From positions 248,001 to 312,000 of the forward strand of contig NZ_WEZG01000005.1 in assembly GCF_009176975.1 (NCBI RefSeq): a stretch of DNA of 64,000 nucleotides. Direction: 5' to 3'. Of this stretch, positions 7,339 through 15,882 are shown one piece after another (within the stretch, counting starts at the first letter, position 1; each line of letters starts with the position of its first letter). The notes beneath the pieces are model-generated. The model made no database searches and was not told where the DNA came from. It saw nothing but the letters and a program-made list of their open reading frames with translations. The position numbers and the translations under genes are program-made. Origin of the DNA: Aureimonas psammosilenae (lineage in GTDB: Bacteria; Pseudomonadota; Alphaproteobacteria; Rhizobiales; Rhizobiaceae).

Positions 7339-8943
7339 TCAGCGTGAAAGAAAGGCGGCGATGCCGTCCGCCGGCATCGGGCGGCCGGTGAAGTAGCCCT
7401 GCACGTGGGTGCATTGCTCGTCGCGGATGCGGTCCAGTTGTTCCGACGTCTCGACGCCCTCGGCTGTGATGGCCATGCCGAGGCTGACCCCGAGACCCGC
7501 GATGGCCTTGAGGATCGCCTCGTTGTCACCACCGGCCTCGGCTCCCTGTACGAAGGAGCGGTCGATCTTCAGTTTGTTGAACGGGAACTTCTGAAGGTAG
7601 CTGAGGGACGAATATCCGGTGCCGAAATCATCCATCGAAATCTTGATGCCGAGATCGCGCAGGGCGTGAAGCGTTTTCAGAACGTGATCGGTGTTCTCGA
7701 TGAGAACGCCTTCGGTGATCTCGACTTCCAACCTCTGCGCGGACAGTCCCGAATGAGCGAGCGATGACACCACCGTCGCCACGAGGTTGTCGGATTTGAA
7801 CTGGACTGGCGAGATGTTCACGGCGACCGTCATCTCATCCGGCCAGGTGGCGGCGGTCATGCAGGCGGAGCGAAGCACCCATTCGCCGATCTTGGCGATC
7901 AGGCCCGTTTCCTCCGCCAGCGGAATGAAATCGGCGGGCGATATGCGTCCGCGAACGGGGTGGTTCCAGCGAATCAGGGCCTCGAAGCCCATGACCGTAT
8001 CGGTGCTGAGGTCCACGAAGGGCTGATAGTAGAGTTCGAACTGCTTCAGCGCCAGCGCCCGGCGCAAATCGATCTCCAGTTCCCGCCGGTCGCGCAGCGC
8101 CGCATCCATGCCCGTTTCGAACATGCGGAAACGGCCGCGCCCGGCCCGCTTGGCCTCGTACAAGGCCAGATCGCCGTTTCGCAGGAGGTCGCGGGCGCTG
8201 TTGCCGCGTTCGATCATCGCGACGCCGACGCTGGCGCCGATATTCACCGTGTGACCGTTGAGGACATAGGTCCGCCCGATCAGGTCCACGAGGCGCGCCG
8301 CCAGCCGCTCGGCATCGCTCCGGTCCACCACGCCGTTCTGCACGATCACGAACTCGTCGCCGCCGACCCGGGCGATGCAGTCGTCCTTGCGGCAGGCGGA
8401 TCGCATCCGGTCGGCCACCTTCTTGAGAAGAAGATCGCCGACCCCATGGCCAAGCGTGTCGTTGATGACTTTGAAACGATCGAGGTCGATGCAATGCACA
8501 GTCACCCACTTGCCGTCGCCCGCCGGGAAGGCGAGCGCCGCTTCGAGGCGCGCGTTGAGGCCGTTGCGTTTGACGAGCCCGGTCAATTCGTCCGCCTCGG
8601 CGAGAGCGGTGGAGGCATCCGCCGCTTCTTCCGGAAGAAGGCTCAACGCCACCCCGGTTGCGCTCGGCGCCCCGAACAGCCCCCGATATTGGACATGCGC
8701 GCGCGATGTCAGGGTGACCTCGCCAGCCGAGGCGGCTCGATCGAAGGCCATCTCATGGCCGGGAAACACGTCCGCGAAGCTCAAGCCGACGATCCAGCCG
8801 CCAAGCCGGACCTGCGCGCTCGAATTGGCGTATGTCACTTCCCCATCGTGATCGAAGGCGACGACGGGATGCGCCAAGCCGTTGAGAACGGTGTCGAGCG
8901 GCGGCGAAACGCCGTCCGACGCTGGGCGGTTCAGAGATGACAT
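7339..8943 (-). CDS. PAS-like/GGDEF/EAL bifunctional cyclic di-GMP protein
   Basis: A 534-aa cytoplasmic protein. Residues about 15-105 form a PAS-like domain. A GGDEF domain follows, with an intact GGDEF active site (194-198) and an inhibitory RxxD site (RKDD, 185-188) five residues before it. An EAL domain follows with EAL at 321-323 and the DDFGTGYSS loop. Both diguanylate cyclase and phosphodiesterase sites therefore look functional. No membrane segment is seen. It lies directly upstream of the BLUF gene in one operon, so blue light may set its balance of synthesis and breakdown of c-di-GMP. Confidence 0.92.
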   Translation of the reverse strand: MSSLNRPASDGVSPPLDTVLNGLAHPVVAFDHDGEVTYANSSAQVRLGGWIVGLSFADVFPGHEMAFDRAASAGEVTLTSRAHVQYRGLFGAPSATGVALSLLPEEAADASTALAEADELTGLVKRNGLNARLEAALAFPAGDGKWVTVHCIDLDRFKVINDTLGHGVGDLLLKKVADRMRSACRKDDCIARVGGDEFVIVQNGVVDRSDAERLAARLVDLIGRTYVLNGHTVNIGASVGVAMIERGNSARDLLRNGDLALYEAKRAGRGRFRMFETGMDAALRDRRELEIDLRRALALKQFELYYQPFVDLSTDTVMGFEALIRWNHPVRGRISPADFIPLAEETGLIAKIGEWVLRSACMTAATWPDEMTVAVNISPVQFKSDNLVATVVSSLAHSGLSAQRLEVEITEGVLIENTDHVLKTLHALRDLGIKISMDDFGTGYSSLSYLQKFPFNKLKIDRSFVQGAEAGGDNEAILKAIAGLGVSLGMAITAEGVETSEQLDRIRDEQCTHVQGYFTGRPMPADGIAAFLSR

Positions 8944-9061
8944 CTGATGCTCTGCTGATTCGATGCAGAGCAGGATGGCCGTGCAGACCTAGAAAGCCGT
9001 GAACGACGAGCATCGCTCGCCGAGCAATACAGAACTAAATCATTGCACGGCAAAGAGATCC

Positions 9062-9080
9062 GGTCGGCCTTCGTGGCCGG
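9062..9080 (-). terminator. Possible weak hairpin after the catabolic operon
   Basis: A short stem (cggcc with ggccg, plus one G-U) around a 5-nt loop lies 46-64 bp past the stop codon of the DapA-family gene. No clear T-run follows on the minus strand, so termination is uncertain. Confidence 0.25.
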
Positions 9081-9125
9081 ATATCCGACACACGAGTGAG
9101 CGTCCTGACAACGATGCCGAACCTT

Positions 9126-10010
9126 TCAAGCGGAAAGGCTGTACGCTTCCAGGATCGAGCGGATCTTCTCGTCCTGCGCGGGATCGGGCAGGAGCGCGGG
9201 CTGGCGGCTGGCGCCGACGCTCGGGTCCATCAGGAAAAGCGCGCGCTTCACCAATGCCGGAGGATAGCCGAGCCCGTAAAGGTCCTTGCGGAAATTGCCG
9301 AAGATCTCCTGCTGGCGGGCGGCTTCGGCCTCGTCTCCGTCGTTGAAGGCTCTGATGATCGCCGCCAGGACCTTCGGCATGACGTTGCCGAGGCCCGAGA
9401 TGCAGCCGGCCGCGCCGTTCCGGAGCGCCCAGTGCACGAGATGGTCGGGGCCGGAATAAACGGCAAAACCCGGAACCTCGCGGCCGACGCCGAGATAGGC
9501 TTCCAGCGTTTCCTGCGCGCCGCCCGAATCCTTGATGCCGGCGATGTTGCCGTGGCTCGCGAGCTTGGCCGCGGTTTCGGGCTCGATATGGTTCTGCGTG
9601 CGGGCCGGAATGTCGTAGAGATAGACCGGCGTCTTCACCCCGTCGGCGACGGTGGAGAAATGGCGGATCAGCCCGTCCTGCGTCGCCTGGATGAAGAAGG
9701 GCGTGATCACCGCGATGCCGTCGACGCCGATCCGGTCGAATTCGCGGGCGAGTTTGAGCGTTTCGAAGGTCGCGGGCATGCCGGCATTGACGATGACCTT
9801 CGCCGCGCCGCCGACCTCGTCGACGACCGCTTCTGTCAACTGCACCTTCTCCTCGAAGGTGAGAGCCGAGAAGTCGCCGTTGGTGCCGGCGCACATGATG
9901 TTGTTGCCGCTTTCCACTTGCCGGCGTACCTGCCGGCGCGTGGCTTCGAGATCGATCATCTCGTCGTCGCGAAAGCAGGTGACGAGGGCGACGAAGGCTT
10001 GGCCGGTCAT
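9126..10010 (-). CDS. Dihydrodipicolinate synthase/N-acetylneuraminate lyase family aldolase
   Basis: A 294-aa class I aldolase of the DapA/NanA family. The Schiff-base Lys is in GIKDSGG and the catalytic Tyr in LYDIPAR. The substrate loop reads AGTNGDFSALT where most members have GTTGE or GSTGE. That argues against true DapA and for an aldolase acting on a 2-keto acid sugar. ATG at 10010 was chosen because GCGGAG lies 8-9 bp before it. It is last in a minus-strand operon (kinase, PdxA2-like dehydrogenase, iron alcohol dehydrogenase, aldolase), which supports a catabolic rather than lysine-biosynthetic role. Confidence 0.85.
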   Translation of the reverse strand: MTGQAFVALVTCFRDDEMIDLEATRRQVRRQVESGNNIMCAGTNGDFSALTFEEKVQLTEAVVDEVGGAAKVIVNAGMPATFETLKLAREFDRIGVDGIAVITPFFIQATQDGLIRHFSTVADGVKTPVYLYDIPARTQNHIEPETAAKLASHGNIAGIKDSGGAQETLEAYLGVGREVPGFAVYSGPDHLVHWALRNGAAGCISGLGNVMPKVLAAIIRAFNDGDEAEAARQQEIFGNFRKDLYGLGYPPALVKRALFLMDPSVGASRQPALLPDPAQDEKIRSILEAYSLSA

Positions 10011-10024
10011 AGGGGGAACTCCGC

Positions 10025-11164
10025 TCAATAGGCTGCTTCGTAGATCGCCTGGATCTGGCCTTCCGCGATGTCGCGCGGGTTGTTGTCGAGGAGGCGGCGG
10101 ATGGCGTGCGCTTCGCGCGCCATGGCCGGCAGATCGTCACGAGGAACGCCGAGTGCCGAAAGCCGCATCTCGCAGCCGAGATCAGCGCAATAGCGATAGG
10201 TCGCCTCGAACACGTCGGCTTGAGGCTCCAAACCGAGCGCCTGGAGAATGGCCGCCGTCTTTTCCGCGACCGCCGGCGCGTTGAAGGCGAGCGTGTGCGG
10301 GAAGATCAAGGCGTTCGCCGCGCCGTGGGCGATGTGGTGGCGCGTGCCGAGCGGATAGGCGACGGCGTGGCCGGCAGCGGTATTAACCGGCCCCAGGCAG
10401 AAGCCGCCGTAGAGCGAGGCGAGGCTGAGCCCCGCCCGCGCTTCCATGTCCGAGCCGTCGCGGATGGCGCGCGAAAGGAACCGGCCGACGAGGCGGATGC
10501 CTTCCAGCGCGTACATGTCGATCAGCGGATGGGCCTTCAGGCTCGTGAAGGCCTCGACGCAATGGGCCATGGCATCGACGCCGCTGGCGGCGGTCACGGA
10601 AGCCGGCAGTGTCAGGGTCAGGGCCGGGTCGATGATGGCGATGTCGGCCTGACAGTGGAGGCTCTGGACGGCAAGCTTGTTCTGCGTTTCGGGATCGGTC
10701 ACCAGCGCCCGTGTTCCCGCTTCGCTGCCGGTGCCCGCCGTTGTCGGGATCTGGCAGAGCGCGGCGCGCTTGGCCCGGACCTTTTCCGCGCCGACGACGT
10801 CGCGGATCGTCTGGCCGCTGCCCGGCAGAACCGCCACGAGCTTGGCGAGATCCATGGCCGAGCCGCCCCCGAAGCCGACCACCAGATCGGGCTTCACCTC
10901 TTCGGCAAGGCGGAGCGCGGCTTCGAGATTGGGCACGTCCGGCTCGGGGCGCACCTCGCCGAAGACCGCGACTTCACCGGAAAACCCAAGCACCTCGACG
11001 CGGGCGGCGTTGAAGGCGTCCGCGACCACGAGGATGCGCGAAAAGCCCTTGGCGCGCGCCCATTCGCCGGCGGTTCCCGCCGTGCCCGCGCCGAAGCGGA
11101 TGACGGCGGGGCGCTGGATCTCGATCGGCGCGCTGAGGCTCGCGGCGGCAAGATGGATGGTCAT
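10025..11164 (-). CDS. Iron-containing alcohol dehydrogenase (maleylacetate reductase-like)
   Basis: A 379-aa group III metal-dependent alcohol dehydrogenase. The N-terminal half binds NAD(P) (VVGFGGGSAMDLAKLVAV; PTTAGTGSEAG). The C-terminal half carries the metal ligands in DAMAHCVEAF, GHAVAYPLG and HHIAHG. The fold group covers maleylacetate reductases and lactaldehyde or hydroxyacid dehydrogenases, so the substrate cannot be named. It lies 14 bp from the aldolase and 17 bp from the PdxA2-like gene in the same operon and probably carries out one redox step of the same pathway. Confidence 0.87.
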   Translation of the reverse strand: MTIHLAAASLSAPIEIQRPAVIRFGAGTAGTAGEWARAKGFSRILVVADAFNAARVEVLGFSGEVAVFGEVRPEPDVPNLEAALRLAEEVKPDLVVGFGGGSAMDLAKLVAVLPGSGQTIRDVVGAEKVRAKRAALCQIPTTAGTGSEAGTRALVTDPETQNKLAVQSLHCQADIAIIDPALTLTLPASVTAASGVDAMAHCVEAFTSLKAHPLIDMYALEGIRLVGRFLSRAIRDGSDMEARAGLSLASLYGGFCLGPVNTAAGHAVAYPLGTRHHIAHGAANALIFPHTLAFNAPAVAEKTAAILQALGLEPQADVFEATYRYCADLGCEMRLSALGVPRDDLPAMAREAHAIRRLLDNNPRDIAEGQIQAIYEAAY

Positions 11165-11181
11165 GGCGAGATCCTTCCTTG

Positions 11182-12207
11182 TCAGGCCGTGCGGGCGCTG
11201 GCCAGCCGTTCGGCATAATCGATGGCCTCGACCAGGCTGAGTTCGTTGGCGATGTTCTTGCCGGCGATGTCGAAGGCCGTGCCGTGATCGACGGAGGTGC
11301 GCACGATGGGCAGGCCGAGCGTGATGTTGACGCCCGACAGCGCTTCCCACTTGCCGGTCTCAGGATTGACGTTGAAGCCGAGAAGTTTCACCGGCACGTG
11401 GCCCTGGTCGTGATACATGGCGATCACCGCGTCGTACTGGCCGGCGCGCAGCTTCACGAAGACCGTGTCGCCCGGCACCGGGCCGACGACGTCGAGCCCG
11501 TCGGCGACGGCGGTCGCAATGGTCGGCACGGAAACGTCGTCGTCCTCGTGCCCGAACAGCCCGCCCTCGCCGGCGTGAGGGTTGAGCGCGGCCACCGCGA
11601 TGCGCTTGCGGCCCAGCCCGAGCGCGGTCAGGGCTTCCTCGGTCCTGTCGATCACGAAGCGCAGGCGTTGGGGGGTGAGGCGGGCCGGCACGTCCTTCAG
11701 CGCGACATGGGTGGTGAGGTGGCTGACGCGCATGTTCTCGTGCGCCAGCATCATCACCGAGCCCTTGGAGCCGGTGAGTTCGGCCAGCATCTCGGTGTGG
11801 CCGGCATAGTGATAACCAGCCTTGTTCAGCGCTTCCTTGTTCAGCGGCGCAGTGACGATGCCCTGGACGCGGCCGGCTTGCGCCAGGCGCACGCCCCGCT
11901 CCACCGCCAGATACGCGAAGCGCCCCGCATCGGCGGACAGGACGCCCGGGCGGATCGGCTCGCCTTCCGGCCCGGCCTGAAGGCAGGCGAGGGCCGGCCA
12001 GTTCTCGTCGTCCTCGGAAACTTCGGGAATGTCGATGTCGATCCCGAGCGTTTCGCGCGCCTGGAAGAGCGACGGATTGGACCCGATCACCAGAAGCCGC
12101 AGGTCGCCCTTCGCCAGCCGGTCCTTCAGGTGGTGGCAAGCGCGCACGATGATTTCCGGGCCGATGCCGGCCGGATCGCCCATGGTGATGGCGAGATGGG
12201 GCTTCAT
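11182..12207 (-). CDS. 4-phospho-acid-sugar dehydrogenase, PdxA2-like
   Basis: A 341-aa protein of the PdxA family. The N-terminal AITMGDPAGIGPEI motif and the metal-binding histidines in YAGHTEML, YHDQGHVPVK and SVDHGTAFDIAG are all present. True PdxA works in vitamin B6 synthesis. PdxA2 paralogues placed next to a DUF1537 kinase oxidatively decarboxylate D-threonate or erythronate 4-phosphates to dihydroxyacetone phosphate. Here the gene overlaps such a kinase by 4 bp (ATGA), so the catabolic role is much more likely. Confidence 0.85.
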   Translation of the reverse strand: MKPHLAITMGDPAGIGPEIIVRACHHLKDRLAKGDLRLLVIGSNPSLFQARETLGIDIDIPEVSEDDENWPALACLQAGPEGEPIRPGVLSADAGRFAYLAVERGVRLAQAGRVQGIVTAPLNKEALNKAGYHYAGHTEMLAELTGSKGSVMMLAHENMRVSHLTTHVALKDVPARLTPQRLRFVIDRTEEALTALGLGRKRIAVAALNPHAGEGGLFGHEDDDVSVPTIATAVADGLDVVGPVPGDTVFVKLRAGQYDAVIAMYHDQGHVPVKLLGFNVNPETGKWEALSGVNITLGLPIVRTSVDHGTAFDIAGKNIANELSLVEAIDYAERLASARTA

Positions 12208-13325
12208 GGCAGGGTGGCTCCGGAAAGGGGCGGCGTGTCGGCCGCAAGAAGGGTGGCAAGAAGGCTTGGCGCGCCGAAAGCGCCGGATTTCGAGATAACG
12301 TCGGTGCCGTCCCAGCGCCCGCCGACGAGACGCGAGCGCGGAATGCCGGGCATGATCTCGCCGACGACATCCAGCCGTTGCGTGCCGAGCGCTTCGCAAA
12401 GCCCGCGCAGCGTTTCGCCGCCCGCGACCATCAGCGTTCCAGGGGGCGCGAGGCGGGTCGCCAACTCACCCAGCACCTGCCCGATGCGGATCGCGGCCGT
12501 CGCGCGGGGCGTCTCGTCCGGCAGAGCGACCGTCACGAAGGCGGTGCCCGTGGTTTGCAGAAGGTGCTGCACGGCATCCGCGTGGTCTGCCGTTTCGATC
12601 ACGAGCCGATGGCCGGTGACGGCTTCGAGCTGCGCCAGCATCACCGGATGGTCGGTGCCGAAAAGCCCGAGCAGCGGCCCTCGGCGGGGCGGGGCGGCGG
12701 CTTCGTGCGGCCGAACGAAGCGCCGGGCCAGCGCGGCCGCGAGGCCCCCGCTGCCGACGAAGAGAATGCCCTCTCCGTGCGAGGCGGCAGCCGCGACCAT
12801 GTCGAGATCGGCATCGCTTTCGCTGTTCCAGAAACTGACGCCAAGCGGCATCGGATCGCCTGGATCGCAGCGCGCCACGGCGTGGCCGGCCTCTTCCAGC
12901 CGGGCGGCGAGATCGGTGCGAAGCGCTTCCCATCGCCCGTCCGGCATCGCCATTCCCTGGCGGCCGCCGCGCGAAACTCGCCCCTGCGCCGGAAAGGCGG
13001 GCGCGATCACGCAGCGCGAGAACAGGTTATGTTCAAGGACAGCAGCGATCTCCTCGGCTTCCGAACCGCGCAGGAGGCTGTCGACCTTCTTGTAGGCGAG
13101 AGCGTCGGGCAGGGCGAAGAGCGGGGACGCAACGCGCTTCACCGTTTCGGCCGCCCTTCGCGGATCGGCCTCGCGCGTGCCTGTATCGAAAGCGAGCGGG
13201 CCGTGCGGCAGCGTGTTTCCCATCTTCCAAGTGACCGGAACCGGCGAGTCGAGCGTGCCGAAAGCGGCGGCGCTGTCGAGAGCACCTGTCAGATCGTCAG
13301 CAAGGAGCCGGAGCGTGCGGGGCAT
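12204..13325 (-). CDS. Four-carbon acid sugar kinase family protein (DUF1537)
   Basis: A 373-aa kinase of the OtnK/DtnK family. The N-terminal catalytic Asp motif LLADDLTGALD and the substrate segment KKVDSLLRGS are seen, and the C-terminal nucleotide part has MVAGGETLRGLCEALG and GTDVISKSGAFG. Family members phosphorylate D-threonate, erythronate or related C4 acids. The start at 13325 puts the ADDLTGA motif at the usual position. It is the first gene of the four-gene operon and overlaps the PdxA2-like gene. Confidence 0.87.
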   Translation of the reverse strand: MPRTLRLLADDLTGALDSAAAFGTLDSPVPVTWKMGNTLPHGPLAFDTGTREADPRRAAETVKRVASPLFALPDALAYKKVDSLLRGSEAEEIAAVLEHNLFSRCVIAPAFPAQGRVSRGGRQGMAMPDGRWEALRTDLAARLEEAGHAVARCDPGDPMPLGVSFWNSESDADLDMVAAAASHGEGILFVGSGGLAAALARRFVRPHEAAAPPRRGPLLGLFGTDHPVMLAQLEAVTGHRLVIETADHADAVQHLLQTTGTAFVTVALPDETPRATAAIRIGQVLGELATRLAPPGTLMVAGGETLRGLCEALGTQRLDVVGEIMPGIPRSRLVGGRWDGTDVISKSGAFGAPSLLATLLAADTPPLSGATLP

Positions 13326-13566
13326 GGAACAACAGCGTTTCGGATGATCCCGGTGTAAAACGACCCTAAACAGCTTGAGCAAAACCTGTCAACGTGTAAA
13401 GAACGCCGTCCATCGAGCCGGTGGGTGTTTTTGGTATCTGCTCGCTCCGAACACGCAGTCAGGACGCGCAAGCGCGCGACCTTGCGCATCTTGTGCCGCA
13501 GGTCGGAATAGGGTCTCGGAAGGCGGTGCGCGATCTCGGCCGAATGTCGGTGTTCGCGGGCGGTTC
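13326..13566 (-). promoter_or_regulatory. Upstream region of the acid-sugar operon
   Basis: This 241-bp gap between the kinase start and the regulator stop should hold the operon promoter. On the minus strand a TTGACA box is seen at about 13388-13393, with an AT-rich run (gtgtaaaacg, 13351-13360 on the plus strand) downstream. No convincing -10 box could be fixed. The same GTTGACA string recurs in the divergent region at 15748-15754. Confidence 0.35.
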
Positions 13567-14307
13567 CTAGAGCGCCAGATCCAGGAGTCGCCCTTCGAAC
13601 AAGCGCTCCAACGAGCCGCGCAGATGGGCCCGCATGCGCGAAGCCGCGCTTTCCGCGTCGCCGGCGCGGATCGCCTCGAAGATCCCGGTATGCTCGGCAA
13701 AAACGCGCTGGAGCCCCGGCGTCGGGCCGATCAGAGTCAGCCCGTGCAGCTTCATGCCGACGGCGATATGCTCCTTCAGGGCCTGCAGCGCCGACAGGTG
13801 GTAATGGTTGTTCGACGCCTTCGCCACGGCGATGTGGAAGGCGAAATCGGCGTCCTCGCGGTGGCGCTGCTGGCGCGTCGCGTCGTCCAGCATGGCGAGC
13901 GCCGCCTCGATGCGGGCGAGCGCCTCGTCGTTGCGCCGCCGCGCGGCATAGGCGGCGGCTTCCGGCTCGATGGTAAGGCGGAATTCGTAGCAGCGCTGGA
14001 TGTCGGCGATGGTTTCCACCGGCGCGAAGCCGAGATTCTGCACCGGCGCGGGCGGGCGTCTGGGCCGCGCGAAGGAGCCGGCCCCGCGCCGCGAATAGAT
14101 GAGGCCGTCGCTGCGAAGCCGTTCCAGCGCTTCGCGCACGATGGGCCGCGACACGTCGAAACTCGCGGCCAGATCGTATTCGCCGGGCAGGCGTTCGTCG
14201 GCGCCGTAGACGCCCGTCGCGATCCGTTCCTTCAGCGTTTCGTAGATGCGGTCCGACAAGGGGCCCGCCTGAGGGCGCGGCGCGACCTCCACGGCATTCG
14301 GCTTCAT
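13567..14307 (-). CDS. GntR family transcriptional regulator with FCD domain
   Basis: A 246-aa regulator of the FadR subfamily. Residues about 18-85 are a winged helix (DRIYETLKERIATGVY, LPGEYDLAASFDVSRPIVREALERLRSDGLI). The C-terminal FCD ligand domain has the metal-binding pattern in YEFRLTIEPEAA, DADFAFHIAVAKAS and EHTGIFEAIRAGDA. Such proteins usually repress neighbouring catabolic genes until a small acid ligand binds. It sits between the kinase operon and the sialidase-like gene, facing the same way, and is a good candidate to control both along with the transporter. Confidence 0.9.
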   Translation of the reverse strand: MKPNAVEVAPRPQAGPLSDRIYETLKERIATGVYGADERLPGEYDLAASFDVSRPIVREALERLRSDGLIYSRRGAGSFARPRRPPAPVQNLGFAPVETIADIQRCYEFRLTIEPEAAAYAARRRNDEALARIEAALAMLDDATRQQRHREDADFAFHIAVAKASNNHYHLSALQALKEHIAVGMKLHGLTLIGPTPGLQRVFAEHTGIFEAIRAGDAESAASRMRAHLRGSLERLFEGRLLDLAL

Positions 14308-14386
14308 CGGGCGCGGTCCTTGCCTGAAATCATAGGGTCAAGATGACAGGAAATGCGGCGCGCGAGAAGCGGCAGGCGTCGCCCGT

Positions 14387-15574
14387 TCATCGCGCCGTGC
14401 CGCCGGTCTGCCGCGCTTCCAGCCAGCCGGGTGCGAGGCGCACATGCTTGATCGCCCGCCGCTTGAAGGTGAAGGCGAGATGAAGCGTGCCGTCCGGTGT
14501 TTCGAGAAGCACGGGATAGGACAGTTCCTGGTTCCGCCCGTCCTCGGAATTGTTGGAAAGGCAGGTGCCGGACGAATCCTCGATCATGTGGCGAACGGGG
14601 AAAGTGCGGCCGCCATCGTCGGAGATGCAGAGAGCCAGGGGTGCGCGCGGCACGCCCCAGACGGGCGAACAGCCGCCCTTGGCATCCTCGCGGGCATCGT
14701 CCTCGCCGAGTTCGTCGTAAAGCGACTGGCGGCGGTCGAGCGAGGTCGCGGCGGAGGACGGGTTGCAAAGAAGCGCGATCCGCCCGTCGCGAAGGGCGAT
14801 CGCGCCGATGGAGGAGTTGTTGTTCGGAACGTCGGTGGCGTCCGGCGCGTCCCATGTGCGTCCGCCGTCGCGGCTTTCGGAACGATAAACGAAATCCGCC
14901 TGCCGACGTCGGAAGAACGCCGCCAGCCGCCCCGATCCGAGCGGAACCACGCTCATGTGGACGCAGCCGATCGAGTCCGGCACTTCCGTCAGGCGCCATG
15001 TCGCGCCGGCATCTTCGCTGACGGCGAGGGCGGCGGTGTCGTGGCTGCCCGTCCAGCGCTGCCCTTCCGGCGCGATGCAGCGGAACACCGGCAACATCCA
15101 CGCCCCATCGTCGCGAAGCACGATCGGCGCACGCACGAAGGTGCCGCGCGGGAGGTCTAGTTCGCGCGGATTGCCGCTGCTGATCCCGTCGCCCGAAACC
15201 CCGAGCCCCCGCCAGCGCAAGAGACAGCTTTCCTGGTTGCCGGATACCTGCGCGGTGTGGACGAGATGCAGCCCGCCGTCTGCTGAGCGGAACAGAACGG
15301 GGTTCTGCTCCGAACGCGCCGGGTCGTCGCTCACCTGCGCAGGCTCGCTCCAGCCGTCAGCGCCGGGCGCGAGGCGGGACACATGGATCGAGATGTCGGA
15401 CTTGCCTTCCAGCGTCCCTCCGAACCAGGCGCAAAGCAGGCCTCCATCGGGAAGAAGATGGAGAAAGGCGGCGTGGTTCTGCACCATCGGGGAAGGCAGG
15501 AGAGCATCCTGCCGATCTTCGCCGTTGGGGGTGAGACGCCCCGTCATCTGCCGCGCGATCTCCTCGACAGCCAT
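14387..15574 (-). CDS. Sialidase family (Asp-box beta-propeller) protein, cytoplasmic
   Basis: A 395-aa protein with the six-bladed sialidase-fold pattern. Asp-boxes are seen in SEDAGATW, SRDGGRTW and SDDGGRTF, and a possible Arg-rich active site in GTFVRAPIVLRDDG. No signal peptide or membrane anchor is present, so it acts in the cytoplasm on imported material. Many such proteins are not true sialidases. It precedes the GntR gene on the minus strand and diverges from the ABC importer, so it may cleave an imported glycoside or conjugate whose released part feeds the acid-sugar operon. Confidence 0.8.
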   Translation of the reverse strand: MAVEEIARQMTGRLTPNGEDRQDALLPSPMVQNHAAFLHLLPDGGLLCAWFGGTLEGKSDISIHVSRLAPGADGWSEPAQVSDDPARSEQNPVLFRSADGGLHLVHTAQVSGNQESCLLRWRGLGVSGDGISSGNPRELDLPRGTFVRAPIVLRDDGAWMLPVFRCIAPEGQRWTGSHDTAALAVSEDAGATWRLTEVPDSIGCVHMSVVPLGSGRLAAFFRRRQADFVYRSESRDGGRTWDAPDATDVPNNNSSIGAIALRDGRIALLCNPSSAATSLDRRQSLYDELGEDDAREDAKGGCSPVWGVPRAPLALCISDDGGRTFPVRHMIEDSSGTCLSNNSEDGRNQELSYPVLLETPDGTLHLAFTFKRRAIKHVRLAPGWLEARQTGGTAR

Positions 15575-15882
15575 CCTGCATTCTCCCGCCGGTTTTATGC
15601 CTTCGAGCGTCGATCGACGCCGATGATGTAAAGTTGTATAGGACCATGCCGGAGCGTTGCGTCAAGGGAGGACGCCGATTTCACCTTGTAATGGCGTTTA
15701 TTTGCTCAGATTTGCTGTTTCGCCATCGAAAACAACCGAAATGTCATGTTGACAACTTGCTGAGACCGTCGCATGGTCCGGCGGCATATGAGGACCTTGT
15801 GGAGGACGACGACGGAGCGGGAAGCGCTTCCGACGTCGCGACGGGTTCGAAGTCGGCATGGCCGGCGGTTTGGGAGGATCGC
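15575..15882. promoter_or_regulatory. Divergent control region, sialidase-like gene versus ABC importer
   Basis: A 308-bp gap with no gene; it is more AT-rich than its surroundings. On the plus strand a TTGACA box at 15749-15754 is followed 17 bp later by catggt (three of six matches to a -10). The box lies inside a small dyad gttg-a-caac (15748-15756). Near 15623 the string ttgtataggacca resembles an imperfect GntR-FCD site (TNGT...ACNA). The regulator at 13567 is the obvious candidate binder; this is inference. Confidence 0.4.

Noticed and set aside
9126-10010. DapA of lysine biosynthesis
   Set aside because: The substrate loop is atypical and the gene is embedded in a catabolic operon with a GntR regulator.
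11182-12207. PdxA for vitamin B6 biosynthesis
   Set aside because: Operon with a DUF1537 kinase overlapping by 4 bp, plus aldolase and dehydrogenase, fits the PdxA2 catabolic paralogue better.
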